Shown in pieces: positions 26,178 to 35,246 of a stretch of DNA of 52,975 nucleotides. A model generated the notes under the pieces. It was given only the letters and a program-made list of their open reading frames with translations. It was not told the origin of the DNA and did not search any database. Location: the NCBI GenBank assembly GCA_016845585.1, contig JAERSO010000110.1, positions 1 through 52,975 of the forward strand, read 5' to 3'. Both the position numbers and the translations under genes were made by a program. The stretch comes from Acidimicrobiaceae bacterium. Lineage in GTDB: Bacteria > Actinomycetota > Acidimicrobiia > Acidimicrobiales > Aldehydirespiratoraceae. Position 1 is the first letter of the stretch, and the number at the start of each line of letters is the position of its first letter.

Positions 26178-27644
26178 ATGAGTCTGTACAAGCGTCTGCA
26201 CGAGGTGCAGCAGGGAGCCGAACCGGGGGCAGCCCCGCCGGCGACAGCTGCGGCCGCGCCTCCCGCAGCCGGTGGAAGTGCCGGTGGTGCGCAGGGTGGC
26301 CTGGCCGTTGCAGCACAAGCGGCGAAGGCCGGCGGCACCCTGGGTGCGCGCCGTGACCCGGTGCTCGACGAACTGCGTCAGCGCATCCATCACAGCCTGA
26401 TCGAGGAACTCGGCCCGGTCCTCTACGACTCGCGCCTGAGCGAGGAGGACCTTCGCAAGAAGGTCCACGAGCAGCTTCACGCCGCATTGGCTCTGGAGCG
26501 CGCACCGCTGTCCGCATCGGACAAGGCGCAGCTGATCCAGGACGTCTCCGATGACATCCTCGGCTACGGCCCGATCGACCCCTTGCTCCGTGACGACGAC
26601 GTCTCGGAGATCATGGTCAACGGTCCCGAGTCCGTCTACGTCGAGCGCGGAGGCAAGCTCACCAAGGACCCGGTGACCTTCGTCGACGAGGCCCACTTGC
26701 GTCGCATCATCGACAAGATCGTCGGCCAGGTCGGGCGCCGCATCGATGAGTCGACGCCCATGTGTGACGCCCGTCTTCCCGACGGTTCTCGTGTGAACGC
26801 GATCATCTCGCCGCTCACGATCGGCGGCCCGTTCCTCACCATCCGTAAGTTCAAGGCCGATCCTCTCCTGGTGGACGATCTGATCCGCTTCGGCACCTTC
26901 GACGCCAACGCCGCCCGCTTCCTGCAGGCGTGTGTGGTCGGCCGGCTCAACATGGTCGTCGCCGGTGGTACCGGCACCGGTAAGACGACGACGCTCAATG
27001 TGTTGTCGTCCTTCATCCCGACCGACGAACGCATCGTCACAGTCGAGGATGCCAAGGAACTCCAGCTCCACCAGGATCACGTGCTTTGCATGGAGACCCG
27101 CCCGCCGAACATCGAGGGCCGGGGCCAGGTCACCATTCGTGACCTCGTCAAGAACTCGTTGCGTATGCGCCCTGACCGCATCGTCGTCGGTGAGTGTCGT
27201 GCAGGCGAGGCCCTCGACATGCTCCAGGCCATGAACACCGGCCACGACGGCTCGCTGACCACGGTCCACGCCAACACGCCTCGTGACACGCTCTCTCGTC
27301 TCGAGACCCTGACCCTGATGTCCGGCTTCGACCTGCCAGTACGAGCGATTCGTGAGCAGATGGCATCTGCCATCGACGTGATCGTGCAGATCGCTCGTCT
27401 CCGAGACGGCTCCCGCCGTGTCACCCACATCACCGAGGTACAGGGCATGGAGGGCGACGTCATCACCCTTCAGGACATCTTCATGTTCGACTTCGCCGCC
27501 GGTGTCGACGATTCCGGCCGGTATCGCGGTGTGCTGAAGCCGACGGGAATCCGCCCCAAGTTCGCCGAGAAGCTGACGGCCGAGGGCATCCGTCTCGGCC
27601 CGGAGACCTTCCAGCCCAATGGTGGCGGAATGGTGGCTCAGTGA
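26178..27644 (+). CDS. tadA: Type II/IV secretion ATPase TadA/CpaF
   Basis: 488 residues. After an Ala/Gly/Pro-rich linker (residues about 14-55) comes the CpaF ATPase: YGPIDPLLRDDDVSEIMVNG, Walker A GGTGTGKTTTLN, Walker B-like RIVVGECRAGEALDMLQAM, and TVHANTPRDTLSRLE. This hexameric ATPase powers assembly of the pilus through the membrane proteins TadB and TadC, which follow. It overlaps the next gene by four bases. Confidence 0.95.
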   Translation: MSLYKRLHEVQQGAEPGAAPPATAAAAPPAAGGSAGGAQGGLAVAAQAAKAGGTLGARRDPVLDELRQRIHHSLIEELGPVLYDSRLSEEDLRKKVHEQLHAALALERAPLSASDKAQLIQDVSDDILGYGPIDPLLRDDDVSEIMVNGPESVYVERGGKLTKDPVTFVDEAHLRRIIDKIVGQVGRRIDESTPMCDARLPDGSRVNAIISPLTIGGPFLTIRKFKADPLLVDDLIRFGTFDANAARFLQACVVGRLNMVVAGGTGTGKTTTLNVLSSFIPTDERIVTVEDAKELQLHQDHVLCMETRPPNIEGRGQVTIRDLVKNSLRMRPDRIVVGECRAGEALDMLQAMNTGHDGSLTTVHANTPRDTLSRLETLTLMSGFDLPVRAIREQMASAIDVIVQIARLRDGSRRVTHITEVQGMEGDVITLQDIFMFDFAAGVDDSGRYRGVLKPTGIRPKFAEKLTAEGIRLGPETFQPNGGGMVAQ

Positions 27645-29587
27645 CCGAGTCCCTCCACGCCGCTCGTCGGCGAGGTCTGTTCGCGCTGTTCTTCGCGGCG
27701 ATGATGCTGATCGCGGCAGTTGCCGCGCCGGCAGCATTCGCGCAGGACGAGTCCGAGACCCCGGCGGCCGCGCCGGAGTTCTTGATGATCGACGCCACGG
27801 AGGATCCGTACGTCATCATCAGGACGTCTGAACAGCCGTCCCGCGTCGACGTCAGCGTCGCCGGCTTCGCCATCGACTCGGAGGAGCCGGTCGCGATGGC
27901 CAGCTCCGACATTCCGGTCCAGACAATCATCGTGATCGACAACAGTTCGGAGTCGTCGGAGTTCCTCGACTCGTTCCTGACCGCGGCCGACGACTATGTC
28001 CGCCGAGCCCCGAACACGGAGCAGATCGAGGTCTGGACGACCGGTGGTGTGGCTCGCCTGCGAGCCGGCTTCAACAACGGACACGAGCGAACACGCGAGA
28101 TCATCGCGAACATCCTGAGTGGCTCGGGTGGCAACAAGCTCTGGGACGGCGTTCGCGGCGCGGTCCTCAATCTCGAGGACCCCATCCCTGGCGCCACCAA
28201 CGTGGTGGTGCTGACCGCCAACATCGACAACGAATCGACGTCGAGTGCCGGTGAGGCGCGCGGTGCCGTGCTCAACGCAGGTGCCTCGGTGTTCATGCTT
28301 CACGGCAGCGAGACCACCAGCGCCGAGGAGCCTCGCCTCGTCGAGGTTTCCGCTGGTGGTGCGTACGCCGCCATCGAATCGCCCACTGAGCTGGCCGTCC
28401 ATGGGTCGTCGATCTCGCAGGTCATCGGATCCACATGGAAGGTCGGCTTCGCCGCTGAGGCAGCCGGTTACGGCCGCACACTCGACGTCACCGTCGATGG
28501 CGTCACCACCAGCGGCACGTTCTCCGACAACGCCCGGACGAGCGGTCGGGCTCTTGCCCCGATCACCGCACCGGATCCGACCACCCTCCCGGGACTCGGC
28601 TTCCTCGAAGGCGAGACCGGCCGAACCGTCGGCCTAGCGCTCGGCGCGGTGGCTGCTGCGCTGTGCGCGTACTCCATCGCGATGCTGTTCCAGAAGGACA
28701 CGTCGGGGCTCGACGCGGTGCTCGGTGTCTACACCGATCCCTATGCCCAGTCGGCGGACGAAGAAGGCGGAACCGGATTCGCGAAGAACCTGTTCCTGAA
28801 GCGTGCCGTCGAGATCACCGAGGGCATCGCCGAACGTCGTGGAACGCTCGAACGGGCGGAGGCACTTCTCGAACGTGCCGACATGCCGCTGCGAGCCGGC
28901 GAAGCGATGACCGCATATGTCGGCATAGTCCTGGCCGCCTTGGCGTTTGGTCTCGTGCTCGTCGGCGGGCTGCCCGGACTCGTCATCATGGGAGCGCTCG
29001 GCGTTCTTCTCCCTCCGTTCATTCTCCGCTTTCTTGCGGCTCGTCGGAGCAAGAAGTTCATGTCGCAGCTGCCCGACACGCTCAACCTGCTGTCGTCGAC
29101 CCTCAAGGCCGGCTACTCGTTCATGCAGGGTGTCGAAGCCGTCTCCCACGAGATCGAGGACCCGATGGGTGGCGAGCTCCGTCGCATCGTCACCGAGGCC
29201 CAGCTGGGTCGTCCGTTGGAGGACGCCATGGATGCCTCGGCCGAGCGAATGGACTCCGACGACTTCGCGTGGGCGGTCATGGCTGTCAAGATCCAACGTG
29301 AAGTCGGCGGCAACCTGTCCGAGCTCCTCTTGACGGTTGCGGAGACGATGACCGAGCGCGAGCGGCTGCGTCGCGACGTCGCCACGTTGACCGCTGAAGG
29401 AAAGATGAGCGCCATCGTTCTCGGCGTTCTGCCGATCCTGTTGGGAATGGCCATGTGGGCCATGAACCCCGAGTACATCAACACTCTCTTCACCGACTCG
29501 CTCGGGAAGATCCTGCTGGGTGCATCCATCGTTGCCGCATTGGTCGGTTTCGCGTGGATGAAGAAGATCATCTCCATCGAAATCTGA
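27641..29587 (+). CDS. tadB: TadB-like pilus platform protein with an extracellular von Willebrand-like domain
   Basis: 648 residues, about twice the usual TadB. It starts with a signal peptide (cleavage likely after AFA, residue 34). Residues about 80-260 look like a von Willebrand A domain: TIIVIDNSSESSEF at the expected metal site, then VWTTGGVARLRAGF, NVVVLTANID and GASVFMLHG. The metal motif DxSxS is imperfect (D-N-S-S-E). A membrane segment near 330-350 leads into the cytoplasmic TadB part with further membrane segments at about 425-470 and 595-640 and the T2SS-F domain (LPDTLNLLSSTLKAGYSFMQ). Topology is predicted by eye. Confidence 0.85.
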   Translation: MTESLHAARRRGLFALFFAAMMLIAAVAAPAAFAQDESETPAAAPEFLMIDATEDPYVIIRTSEQPSRVDVSVAGFAIDSEEPVAMASSDIPVQTIIVIDNSSESSEFLDSFLTAADDYVRRAPNTEQIEVWTTGGVARLRAGFNNGHERTREIIANILSGSGGNKLWDGVRGAVLNLEDPIPGATNVVVLTANIDNESTSSAGEARGAVLNAGASVFMLHGSETTSAEEPRLVEVSAGGAYAAIESPTELAVHGSSISQVIGSTWKVGFAAEAAGYGRTLDVTVDGVTTSGTFSDNARTSGRALAPITAPDPTTLPGLGFLEGETGRTVGLALGAVAAALCAYSIAMLFQKDTSGLDAVLGVYTDPYAQSADEEGGTGFAKNLFLKRAVEITEGIAERRGTLERAEALLERADMPLRAGEAMTAYVGIVLAALAFGLVLVGGLPGLVIMGALGVLLPPFILRFLAARRSKKFMSQLPDTLNLLSSTLKAGYSFMQGVEAVSHEIEDPMGGELRRIVTEAQLGRPLEDAMDASAERMDSDDFAWAVMAVKIQREVGGNLSELLLTVAETMTERERLRRDVATLTAEGKMSAIVLGVLPILLGMAMWAMNPEYINTLFTDSLGKILLGASIVAALVGFAWMKKIISIEI

Positions 29588-29594
29588 GGCGACT

Positions 29595-30524
29595 GTGTTC
29601 GATCTGGATCCCCAAATTGCTGCCGGCCTCCTTGGTTTCGGTGTCGCCCTGATCATCTGGGTCGTCGGCTCGCAGGCCCACGAGAAGGCCACGGTTCGCG
29701 AGTCGCTTCGAGCCCTCGAGGACTATGAGGTCGACAGCGTTCGTGATCAGGAGCTGTTGAACCCTCTGGCCGAACGTGCCCTCCTGCGGGTGCTGGGCGC
29801 GCTGACCAACATCGGTCGCCACCTCACCCCGGTCGGCTACGTCGATGGGGTTCGCCACAAGTTCGTCCTGTCCGGTCGCCCGAGGCCGGCCGCGATCGAC
29901 CGTTTCCTCGCCGTGCGTGTGGTCACGGTCGTGCTGGTGCCGGTGTCGCTGTGGTTCTCGTACTTCTGGAATCCGCTCGGCTTTGCCGGAAAGACCCAGC
30001 TGGGTGTGGCGCTCATGCTGGTGATGGTGCTGCTGCTCGGTCCGGACGCCAAGTTGAACCGCGCCGTCGAGGAACGCCAGCACGACATCCTCCGTGGTCT
30101 CCCCGACGTGATCGACCTGCTGGTGATCAGCGTCGAGGCCGGCCTCGGCTTCGAGCAGGCCCTGCAGCGAGTCATCGTCTCGGTCGAGGGTTCCCTCTCC
30201 GACGAGTTCAGCCGCATGCTCGGTGAGGTTCGAGCCGGCTCGACCCGTGCAGAGGCCATGCGGGCGATGGATGCCCGGATCGAAGTGCCCGAGGTCCGAA
30301 GCTTCGTGCTCGCCATTCTGCAGGCCGACACCTTCGGTGTCTCCATCGGTCGCGTTCTTCGAGGGCAGGCCGAGGAGATGCGCATCAAGCGTCGTCAGCT
30401 CGCGCAGGAGAAGGCGCAGAAGGCTCCCGTCAAGATGCTGATCCCCATGGTGTTCTGCATCTTCCCGGCCCTGTTCACGATCGTGCTCGGTCCGGCTGCC
30501 ATCCGCATCGCCAACAACTTCTAG
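29595..30524 (+). CDS. tadC: Pilus platform protein TadC
   Basis: 309 residues from a GTG, seven bases after tadB. It has an N-terminal membrane segment, two more at about 98-140, the T2SS-F domain (LPDVIDLLVISVEAGLGFEQ) and a last membrane segment (MVFCIFPALFTIVLGPAAIRI). TadB and TadC together form the inner-membrane platform on which the ATPase acts. Confidence 0.92.
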   Translation: MFDLDPQIAAGLLGFGVALIIWVVGSQAHEKATVRESLRALEDYEVDSVRDQELLNPLAERALLRVLGALTNIGRHLTPVGYVDGVRHKFVLSGRPRPAAIDRFLAVRVVTVVLVPVSLWFSYFWNPLGFAGKTQLGVALMLVMVLLLGPDAKLNRAVEERQHDILRGLPDVIDLLVISVEAGLGFEQALQRVIVSVEGSLSDEFSRMLGEVRAGSTRAEAMRAMDARIEVPEVRSFVLAILQADTFGVSIGRVLRGQAEEMRIKRRQLAQEKAQKAPVKMLIPMVFCIFPALFTIVLGPAAIRIANNF

Positions 30525-30531
30525 GCGAGCA

Positions 30532-31989
30532 ATGACGGACGCATCCAGCGCACGTTGTCCCGCAACACTCGAACGGGTCCTCGGGCTCGCGGTCGTGTTG
30601 GTCGGCATCGGGATCGGCGCGCAGAAGCTCGGTGACAACAGCTTTCTGACGCACCTCGCAACGGGGCGGTTGATGCTCGAGGACGGGATCGTCCGCGAGG
30701 ATGTCTTCACCTGGACGAGTGGCGGCGAGTCCGTTGTCGTGCAGAGCTGGTTGGCCTCGCTGATCTATGGCGTGGTCGACGAGATCGCCGGCTTCCACGG
30801 TCTCCGCCTGCTGATGGCGATCACAGCCGGGGTGCTGGCTGGATTGGCATGGGTGCTGACCGAGCGCAACTCATCATTGGTGATGCGTTCCGCGGTGATG
30901 ATTCCGACCCTGTGGATCGGGCTCCGGGCATGGACCGAACGGCCATTGCTCATCGCGTTGGTGCTCCTGGCCGTGATGCTCGTGGTGGCCGAGGGTCGAG
31001 GCAATCCCCGCTCGCTCGTGGTGGCCGGCGCGTTGTGGATCAGCGTGCACGGCAGCTGGCCGCTGGGTCTCGTGGTGCTCGGCGCCCGCTGGTTCGGCGG
31101 TCGTGTCGATCGTGCGGTCGCGGGTGAATCGGTCGTCGCCGACTGGCGCGATCGCGACGCGGAATCGGCGATCTGGCTCGGCGTCGGCGTCCTGCTCGCC
31201 GGCGTCGCGAATCCCTACGGACCGAAGCTCCTGTTCTTCCCACTCGACCTGCTCGGCCGACAGGACACCCTGCGCCACATCGCCGAGTGGCAGGCGAGCA
31301 GTTTCGAGTCGACCTGGACTCGGGCCTTTCTGCTCCTGATCGTCGTGGCCGTGATCGCGGCCCGGCGCGCCGGTTGGCAGCGAATCGTTCCCGCGTTGGT
31401 GATGATCGTGCTGGCTCTGCTGAGCGCTCGGAACATCCCGGTTGCGGCGCTGGTGATGCTCCCGCTCATTGCGTACGGGCTCCCACAGCCTCGACCGTCC
31501 GATCGGACGTACACCTCTTCGGCCGTGCATCTCGCGGCGACGGCGCTGGGTGCGTTGGTGGCGGTCCTTCCCATCGTGGCGGTCAGGGGCCATCACGTCG
31601 ACATGAAGCGATATCCGATCGACGCGGTGACCGCCATGGAGGACCTCGATCTCTCGCCGGCAGCGGTCCCGGTCATCCACCAGGACTTCGTCGGGAACTA
31701 CCTCGACATCCGGTATGGCGATGCCGGTGCGGCATGGATCGACGACCGGTTCGAACTCCATGATGCCGAACTCGTCGACGGCTATCTCGCGCTGCTCAAC
31801 GGCGAGCCGTCGTGGACTGACGTTCTCGACCGGTACGACCCGACGGCGATCCTCTGGCCCCGCGAACGGGTGCTCGTCGAACTCGCCCTCGGGACGGGGG
31901 AGTGGCGGGTCGCGTGGCAGGACGACGATTGGACCGTCTTGTGCGCCCTCGACGTGCCGGTAGCCCCTTTCTGGATGGATCGGTTCTGA
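30532..31989 (+). CDS. Polytopic membrane protein in the tad locus
   Basis: 485 residues with about nine to ten hydrophobic segments up to residue 360 and a soluble C-terminal domain of about 120 residues. Near the start, FLTHLATGRLMLEDGIVRED and FTWTSGGESVVVQSWL resemble a widespread group of GT-C-like membrane proteins (pattern G-x-W-I/L...D-x-F-S/T). Glycosyltransferase activity is possible, for instance modifying pilin, but not shown. It begins seven bases after tadC and so probably belongs to the operon. Confidence 0.7.
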   Translation: MTDASSARCPATLERVLGLAVVLVGIGIGAQKLGDNSFLTHLATGRLMLEDGIVREDVFTWTSGGESVVVQSWLASLIYGVVDEIAGFHGLRLLMAITAGVLAGLAWVLTERNSSLVMRSAVMIPTLWIGLRAWTERPLLIALVLLAVMLVVAEGRGNPRSLVVAGALWISVHGSWPLGLVVLGARWFGGRVDRAVAGESVVADWRDRDAESAIWLGVGVLLAGVANPYGPKLLFFPLDLLGRQDTLRHIAEWQASSFESTWTRAFLLLIVVAVIAARRAGWQRIVPALVMIVLALLSARNIPVAALVMLPLIAYGLPQPRPSDRTYTSSAVHLAATALGALVAVLPIVAVRGHHVDMKRYPIDAVTAMEDLDLSPAAVPVIHQDFVGNYLDIRYGDAGAAWIDDRFELHDAELVDGYLALLNGEPSWTDVLDRYDPTAILWPRERVLVELALGTGEWRVAWQDDDWTVLCALDVPVAPFWMDRF

Positions 31990-32060
31990 AACTCCTCCGA
32001 TTTCGCTGCGTGCGGCCGATGGGACCCGCAGGGTTGAGGAGGTAAGACATCATCGACACG

Positions 32061-33866
32061 ATGACCGAGATTCAGACGCCGGCCGGGTCATCGCCGGCTG
32101 ACGTCGATCGCCTTCGACGTCCGGCGCACCGGGGCAACTCCTGGATGCGCCCCTTGGCGCGTCTCGGCCGTGCGAGCGACGGCTACGACCCCGCTGGTCT
32201 CGGCATCATCGACCGCGTCGACCGGGTCGCCACGTTCGCCTCCGCCATCCTCGCGATTCGCTGGTGCATGACGGCTGTCTCGTTGGCCCTTTCCGCGAGC
32301 GCGTTCGTGCACAACGACTGGGAAGTCGTGCTGTGGTGCATGCTCGTCGTGAGCTACACGGTCATCCGCACGATCAGCCCACTGCGCTATGTCGGCAGTA
32401 TCCGTTCGCTGCTCGAAGTGATCGGCGAGATCGCATTCCACGTTGCCGCGGTTGCCGCCACCTCGTTCTGGGAGTCGCCGTTCGTCTTCTCGCTGATGAC
32501 GGCAATCGTGGTCGCCGGGTTCGCCCGTGGCTTCGGGTTCGGTCTTCGAATCGCCATCGGGGCCGCGACGGCGATCAGCCTCGCCGACGCGGCTCGTCTC
32601 GACTATGCCGGTCAGGACCTCCGCATCTCCCTCCAATGGTCTGCGGTCCTCATTCTCGTCGGCGTTGTTGCCGGATATGCCCGCCGGATCTCCGGTGAGG
32701 CCGATCGCCAGCATTCGCTCGCACTCGACCGGCTCGACCGACTCAGTGACGCGAATGCACTCTTGTTCTCCCTGCACCGGGTGGCCCAGACCCTTCCGGC
32801 CTCGCTCGACCTCGGAGATGTGCTCGACACCACCGTGGCCAGGCTTCGAGGCCTCGTCGACTTCGATTCCGTTGCCGTGCTCGTCTTCGACGACACCGAC
32901 GCCAGCTGGCAGGTCATTCGCCGCGAAGGCGCCGCGCTCGCGAGTCGGCTCGGTCCGACCGAACTTCCGAAGCCGCTCATGGAGGCGATGTCGAGCAACA
33001 AGATGATCGAGGTCTCCGATCTGAGCCAGCCCAACGGGCCGGGCATCTCGCCGATGTCGTCATCGGGCATCTACACCGTGCTCCCAGCTCGAGGGTCGAT
33101 CATCGGGTTGCTGGCGGTCGAATCGCGCAAGCCTTCGGCCTTCGGTCGCCGGGAGACGGAGCTCATGAACGGGTTCGTGGAGCCGGTGGCGCTGGCGATC
33201 GACAACGCCCGCTGGTTCAGCCGGCTGCGAACCGTCGGCGCTGACGAGGAACGCACCCGAATCGCTCGCGATCTCCACGACAACATCGGCCAGTCGCTCG
33301 CGTACCTCGCCTTCGAGTTGGACAGGATCGTGGCCAAGGACGAGAAGGGCGATGAGATCGGCTCGTCGCTGGACCAGCTGCGAAACGACCTCCGCGGCGT
33401 GATCGGTGAGGTGCGAGACACCTTGTACGACCTCCGCACGGATGTCTCCGAGGAGTTCGAGATCGGCGAGGTGCTCGACCAGTTCGCCGCTCGACTCATG
33501 GAGCGCACCGATCTCGACATCCGGGTCTATGCCGATCGAAGTGGCCCCCGCCTCCCGCTTCTGCAGGAGCGGGAGATGTGGCGAATCGCCCAGGAGGCGC
33601 TCGTCAATGTCGAACGCCACTCCGAGGCAGGGGGTGCCGCGGTGCGATGGCGCTGCGATGGAAACGCAGCGGCGCTCGAGATCGCCGACGACGGCAAGGG
33701 CTTCCCGGAGGGCAAGGCCGGCCGCATCGACAGCTACGGCATCATGGGAATGCGCGAGCGGGCGGCCAGCATCGGTGCGACCCTCGAACTGCACAGCGAG
33801 GAAGGCCGAGGCACCGTCATCCGCTGCTTCCTCCCCGCTGATCGCAACGGTGCTCGTCGGGTTTGA
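32061..33866 (+). CDS. Sensor histidine kinase, NarL/DegS type
   Basis: 601 residues. N-terminal five to six membrane helices (about 55-215), a GAF domain (about 240-385), then HisKA_3 with the phospho-acceptor His406 in RIARDLHDNIGQSLAYLAFE, and an HATPase domain with EALVNVERHSEAG and ADDGKGFPEG. It should phosphorylate the LuxR-type regulator encoded next. The annotated ATG is 18 bases from a strong GAGGAGG (32036-32042); two in-frame ATC codons (32049, 32052) lie at better spacing, so the true start may be upstream. Confidence 0.92.
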   Translation: MTEIQTPAGSSPADVDRLRRPAHRGNSWMRPLARLGRASDGYDPAGLGIIDRVDRVATFASAILAIRWCMTAVSLALSASAFVHNDWEVVLWCMLVVSYTVIRTISPLRYVGSIRSLLEVIGEIAFHVAAVAATSFWESPFVFSLMTAIVVAGFARGFGFGLRIAIGAATAISLADAARLDYAGQDLRISLQWSAVLILVGVVAGYARRISGEADRQHSLALDRLDRLSDANALLFSLHRVAQTLPASLDLGDVLDTTVARLRGLVDFDSVAVLVFDDTDASWQVIRREGAALASRLGPTELPKPLMEAMSSNKMIEVSDLSQPNGPGISPMSSSGIYTVLPARGSIIGLLAVESRKPSAFGRRETELMNGFVEPVALAIDNARWFSRLRTVGADEERTRIARDLHDNIGQSLAYLAFELDRIVAKDEKGDEIGSSLDQLRNDLRGVIGEVRDTLYDLRTDVSEEFEIGEVLDQFAARLMERTDLDIRVYADRSGPRLPLLQEREMWRIAQEALVNVERHSEAGGAAVRWRCDGNAAALEIADDGKGFPEGKAGRIDSYGIMGMRERAASIGATLELHSEEGRGTVIRCFLPADRNGARRV

Positions 33867-34058
33867 TCCGCCCGAGCGCGGCCGTCTGCCGGTTGGGTGA
33901 CCGGTTCGGGACTTTCGGCCACAAAGGGTGAGCCGTGTGGGCCACTAGTCCTAATGAACTGGGGCCAATGACCGATGGACTCCCTGACCGGGAACGGTCG
34001 CAAGTGCAGAGTCTGGTCCCTCCGGACCATGGGAGCTCGAGGAAAGCACCAGGAAAAT

Positions 34059-34703
34059 ATGACGATTCGATTGATGCTCGCTGATGACCACCGGATGCTT
34101 CGGGAAGGCCTCAGCCGTTCGATGTCGGAGCATGGCTTCGATGTGGTCGGTGAGGCCCGCGATGGCGTCGAGGCGGTCAACATGGCCTACAGCCTGAACC
34201 CCGACGTGATCCTGATGGACGTGTCGATGCCGGAGATGGACGGTGTGGAGGCATGCCGCCAGGTCCGCGCTGCGGTTCCCGGTACCAAGGTCGTGATGCT
34301 GACGATGCACGCCGACCAGGAAGTGCTGGCCAATGCCATCCGTTCCGGAGCGTACGGCTACCTCGTCAAGGATTGCTCGACCGAGGAGATCGCCGGCGCC
34401 GTGCGCATGGCCTCCACGGGCGACACCGCCCTCTCGCCGCAGCTCGCGGCCTCGATGCTCGACGAGGTGCGCAAGTTGGACATGGCACCGACCCGCGAGG
34501 AGCGGGTCGTGACCAAGCGTGAGGAAGAAGTTCTCCAGCTGATCGCCGACGGCTGCTCGACCTCCGAGGTCGCCGATCAGATGTACATCAGCCAGAAGAC
34601 GGTGAAGAACCACCTCGCGTCGATCTATCAGAAGCTCGATGCTCGAGATCGCACCCAGGCCGTCCTGCAGGCCGTGCGCATGGGCATCGTCTCGCTCGAA
34701 TAG
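34059..34703 (+). CDS. Response regulator, NarL/LuxR type
   Basis: 214 residues. Receiver domain with Asp54 in ILMDVSMPEMDG and Lys in YLVKDCSTEEI, followed by a LuxR helix-turn-helix (about 150-210; TKREEEVLQLIADGCSTSEV, then ISQKTVKNHLASIYQKLDAR). It is partner to the kinase just upstream. I chose ATG 34059, preceded by AGGAAA; a longer frame from 33975 adds unrelated sequence. The 192 bases before it hold two TGGGCC-like half-sites (33938 and 33959). Confidence 0.93.
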   Translation: MTIRLMLADDHRMLREGLSRSMSEHGFDVVGEARDGVEAVNMAYSLNPDVILMDVSMPEMDGVEACRQVRAAVPGTKVVMLTMHADQEVLANAIRSGAYGYLVKDCSTEEIAGAVRMASTGDTALSPQLAASMLDEVRKLDMAPTREERVVTKREEEVLQLIADGCSTSEVADQMYISQKTVKNHLASIYQKLDARDRTQAVLQAVRMGIVSLE

Positions 34704-34727
34704 AACTCGTGGTCCCCGAGTCTCCCG

Positions 34728-34761
34728 GAACGCCGCCCGATTCGGGCGGCGTTCGCTGTTT
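34728..34761 (+). terminator. Rho-independent terminator after the response regulator
   Basis: A perfect 12-base-pair stem, GAACGCCGCCCG against CGGGCGGCGTTC with loop ATT, then GCTGTTT. It separates the regulator gene from the pilin gene, which therefore needs its own promoter. Confidence 0.88.
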
Positions 34762-34786
34762 GCGGCGTGAATGCCTGCGCATCCGG

Positions 34787-34850
34787 CGAAGTGGGCCATT
34801 TCCCTGGCCCATGCGACTGATGGTGCATCTATTGGGCCAAATGGTCCATG
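34787..34850 (+). promoter_or_regulatory. Two palindromic TGGGCC elements upstream of the Flp pilin gene
   Basis: First element: CGAAGTGGGCCATTT, then CCCT, then GGCCCATG (34787-34813). Second: TGGGCCA-AA-TGGTCCA (34833-34848). The first is nearly the same as a site upstream of the polysaccharide operon at 43376. They lie 75-140 bases before the pilin ATG, a fitting place for activator binding. The binding protein is unknown; the adjacent LuxR-type regulator is a candidate. Confidence 0.5.
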
Positions 34851-34924
34851 TAGCCCCGTCTCGATCGTGTCGATGGGAGTACATCGGCGCACTGGGATGA
34901 GCCGAAGTAGCAGGGAGTCCACCC

Positions 34925-35140
34925 ATGAATCGTCACCTCGTTGAACCCACCAGCGACCGTTGTGGTGGCACCGTCACCGGTGACCGCGGTGCATCGTTGG
35001 TCGAATACGTCCTCCTCGTCGGACTGATCTTTCTCGTCTGTCTCGCCTCGGTCACCGCGTTCGGTGACGGTGTGAGCGGCAGCGTTGACAAGTCGGCGAG
35101 CCGAGTGGTCACCGCCGGTGGCCAGAGTTACAACCCCTGA
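34925..35140 (+). CDS. flp: Flp-type pilin
   Basis: 71 residues. The prepilin cleavage site is G22/A23 in DRGASLVEYVLLVGLIFLV, with the required glutamate at position 5 of the mature protein (Glu27) and the Tyr next to it, the Flp hallmark. The mature pilin would be 49 residues, a hydrophobic helix plus a short polar tail. A GGGAG lies before the ATG. No prepilin peptidase (TadV) gene is present in the window. Confidence 0.93.
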   Translation: MNRHLVEPTSDRCGGTVTGDRGASLVEYVLLVGLIFLVCLASVTAFGDGVSGSVDKSASRVVTAGGQSYNP

Positions 35141-35179
35141 TCGATCTCCACAGCACGCCGAGCGGGTGAAGTGGTGCAG

Positions 35180-35214
35180 ACGGGTGGGGCCGAGGCCCCG
35201 CCCGTTGCGGTTTT
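35180..35214 (+). terminator. Rho-independent terminator after flp
   Basis: An 11-base-pair stem, ACGGGTGGGGC against GCCCCGCCCGT (one T-G wobble) with loop CGAG, followed by TGCGGTTTT. It lies 40 bases after the pilin stop and ends just before the coaE start region. Confidence 0.85.
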
Positions 35215-35246
35215 GGCGACGCCCGCCCGTCCGTTAGTTTGCGGCG

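Noticed and set aside
34709..34900. A 63-codon frame between the response regulator and pilin genes
   Set aside because: It runs over the terminator hairpin and the palindromic regulatory elements, has no ribosome site and no family features.
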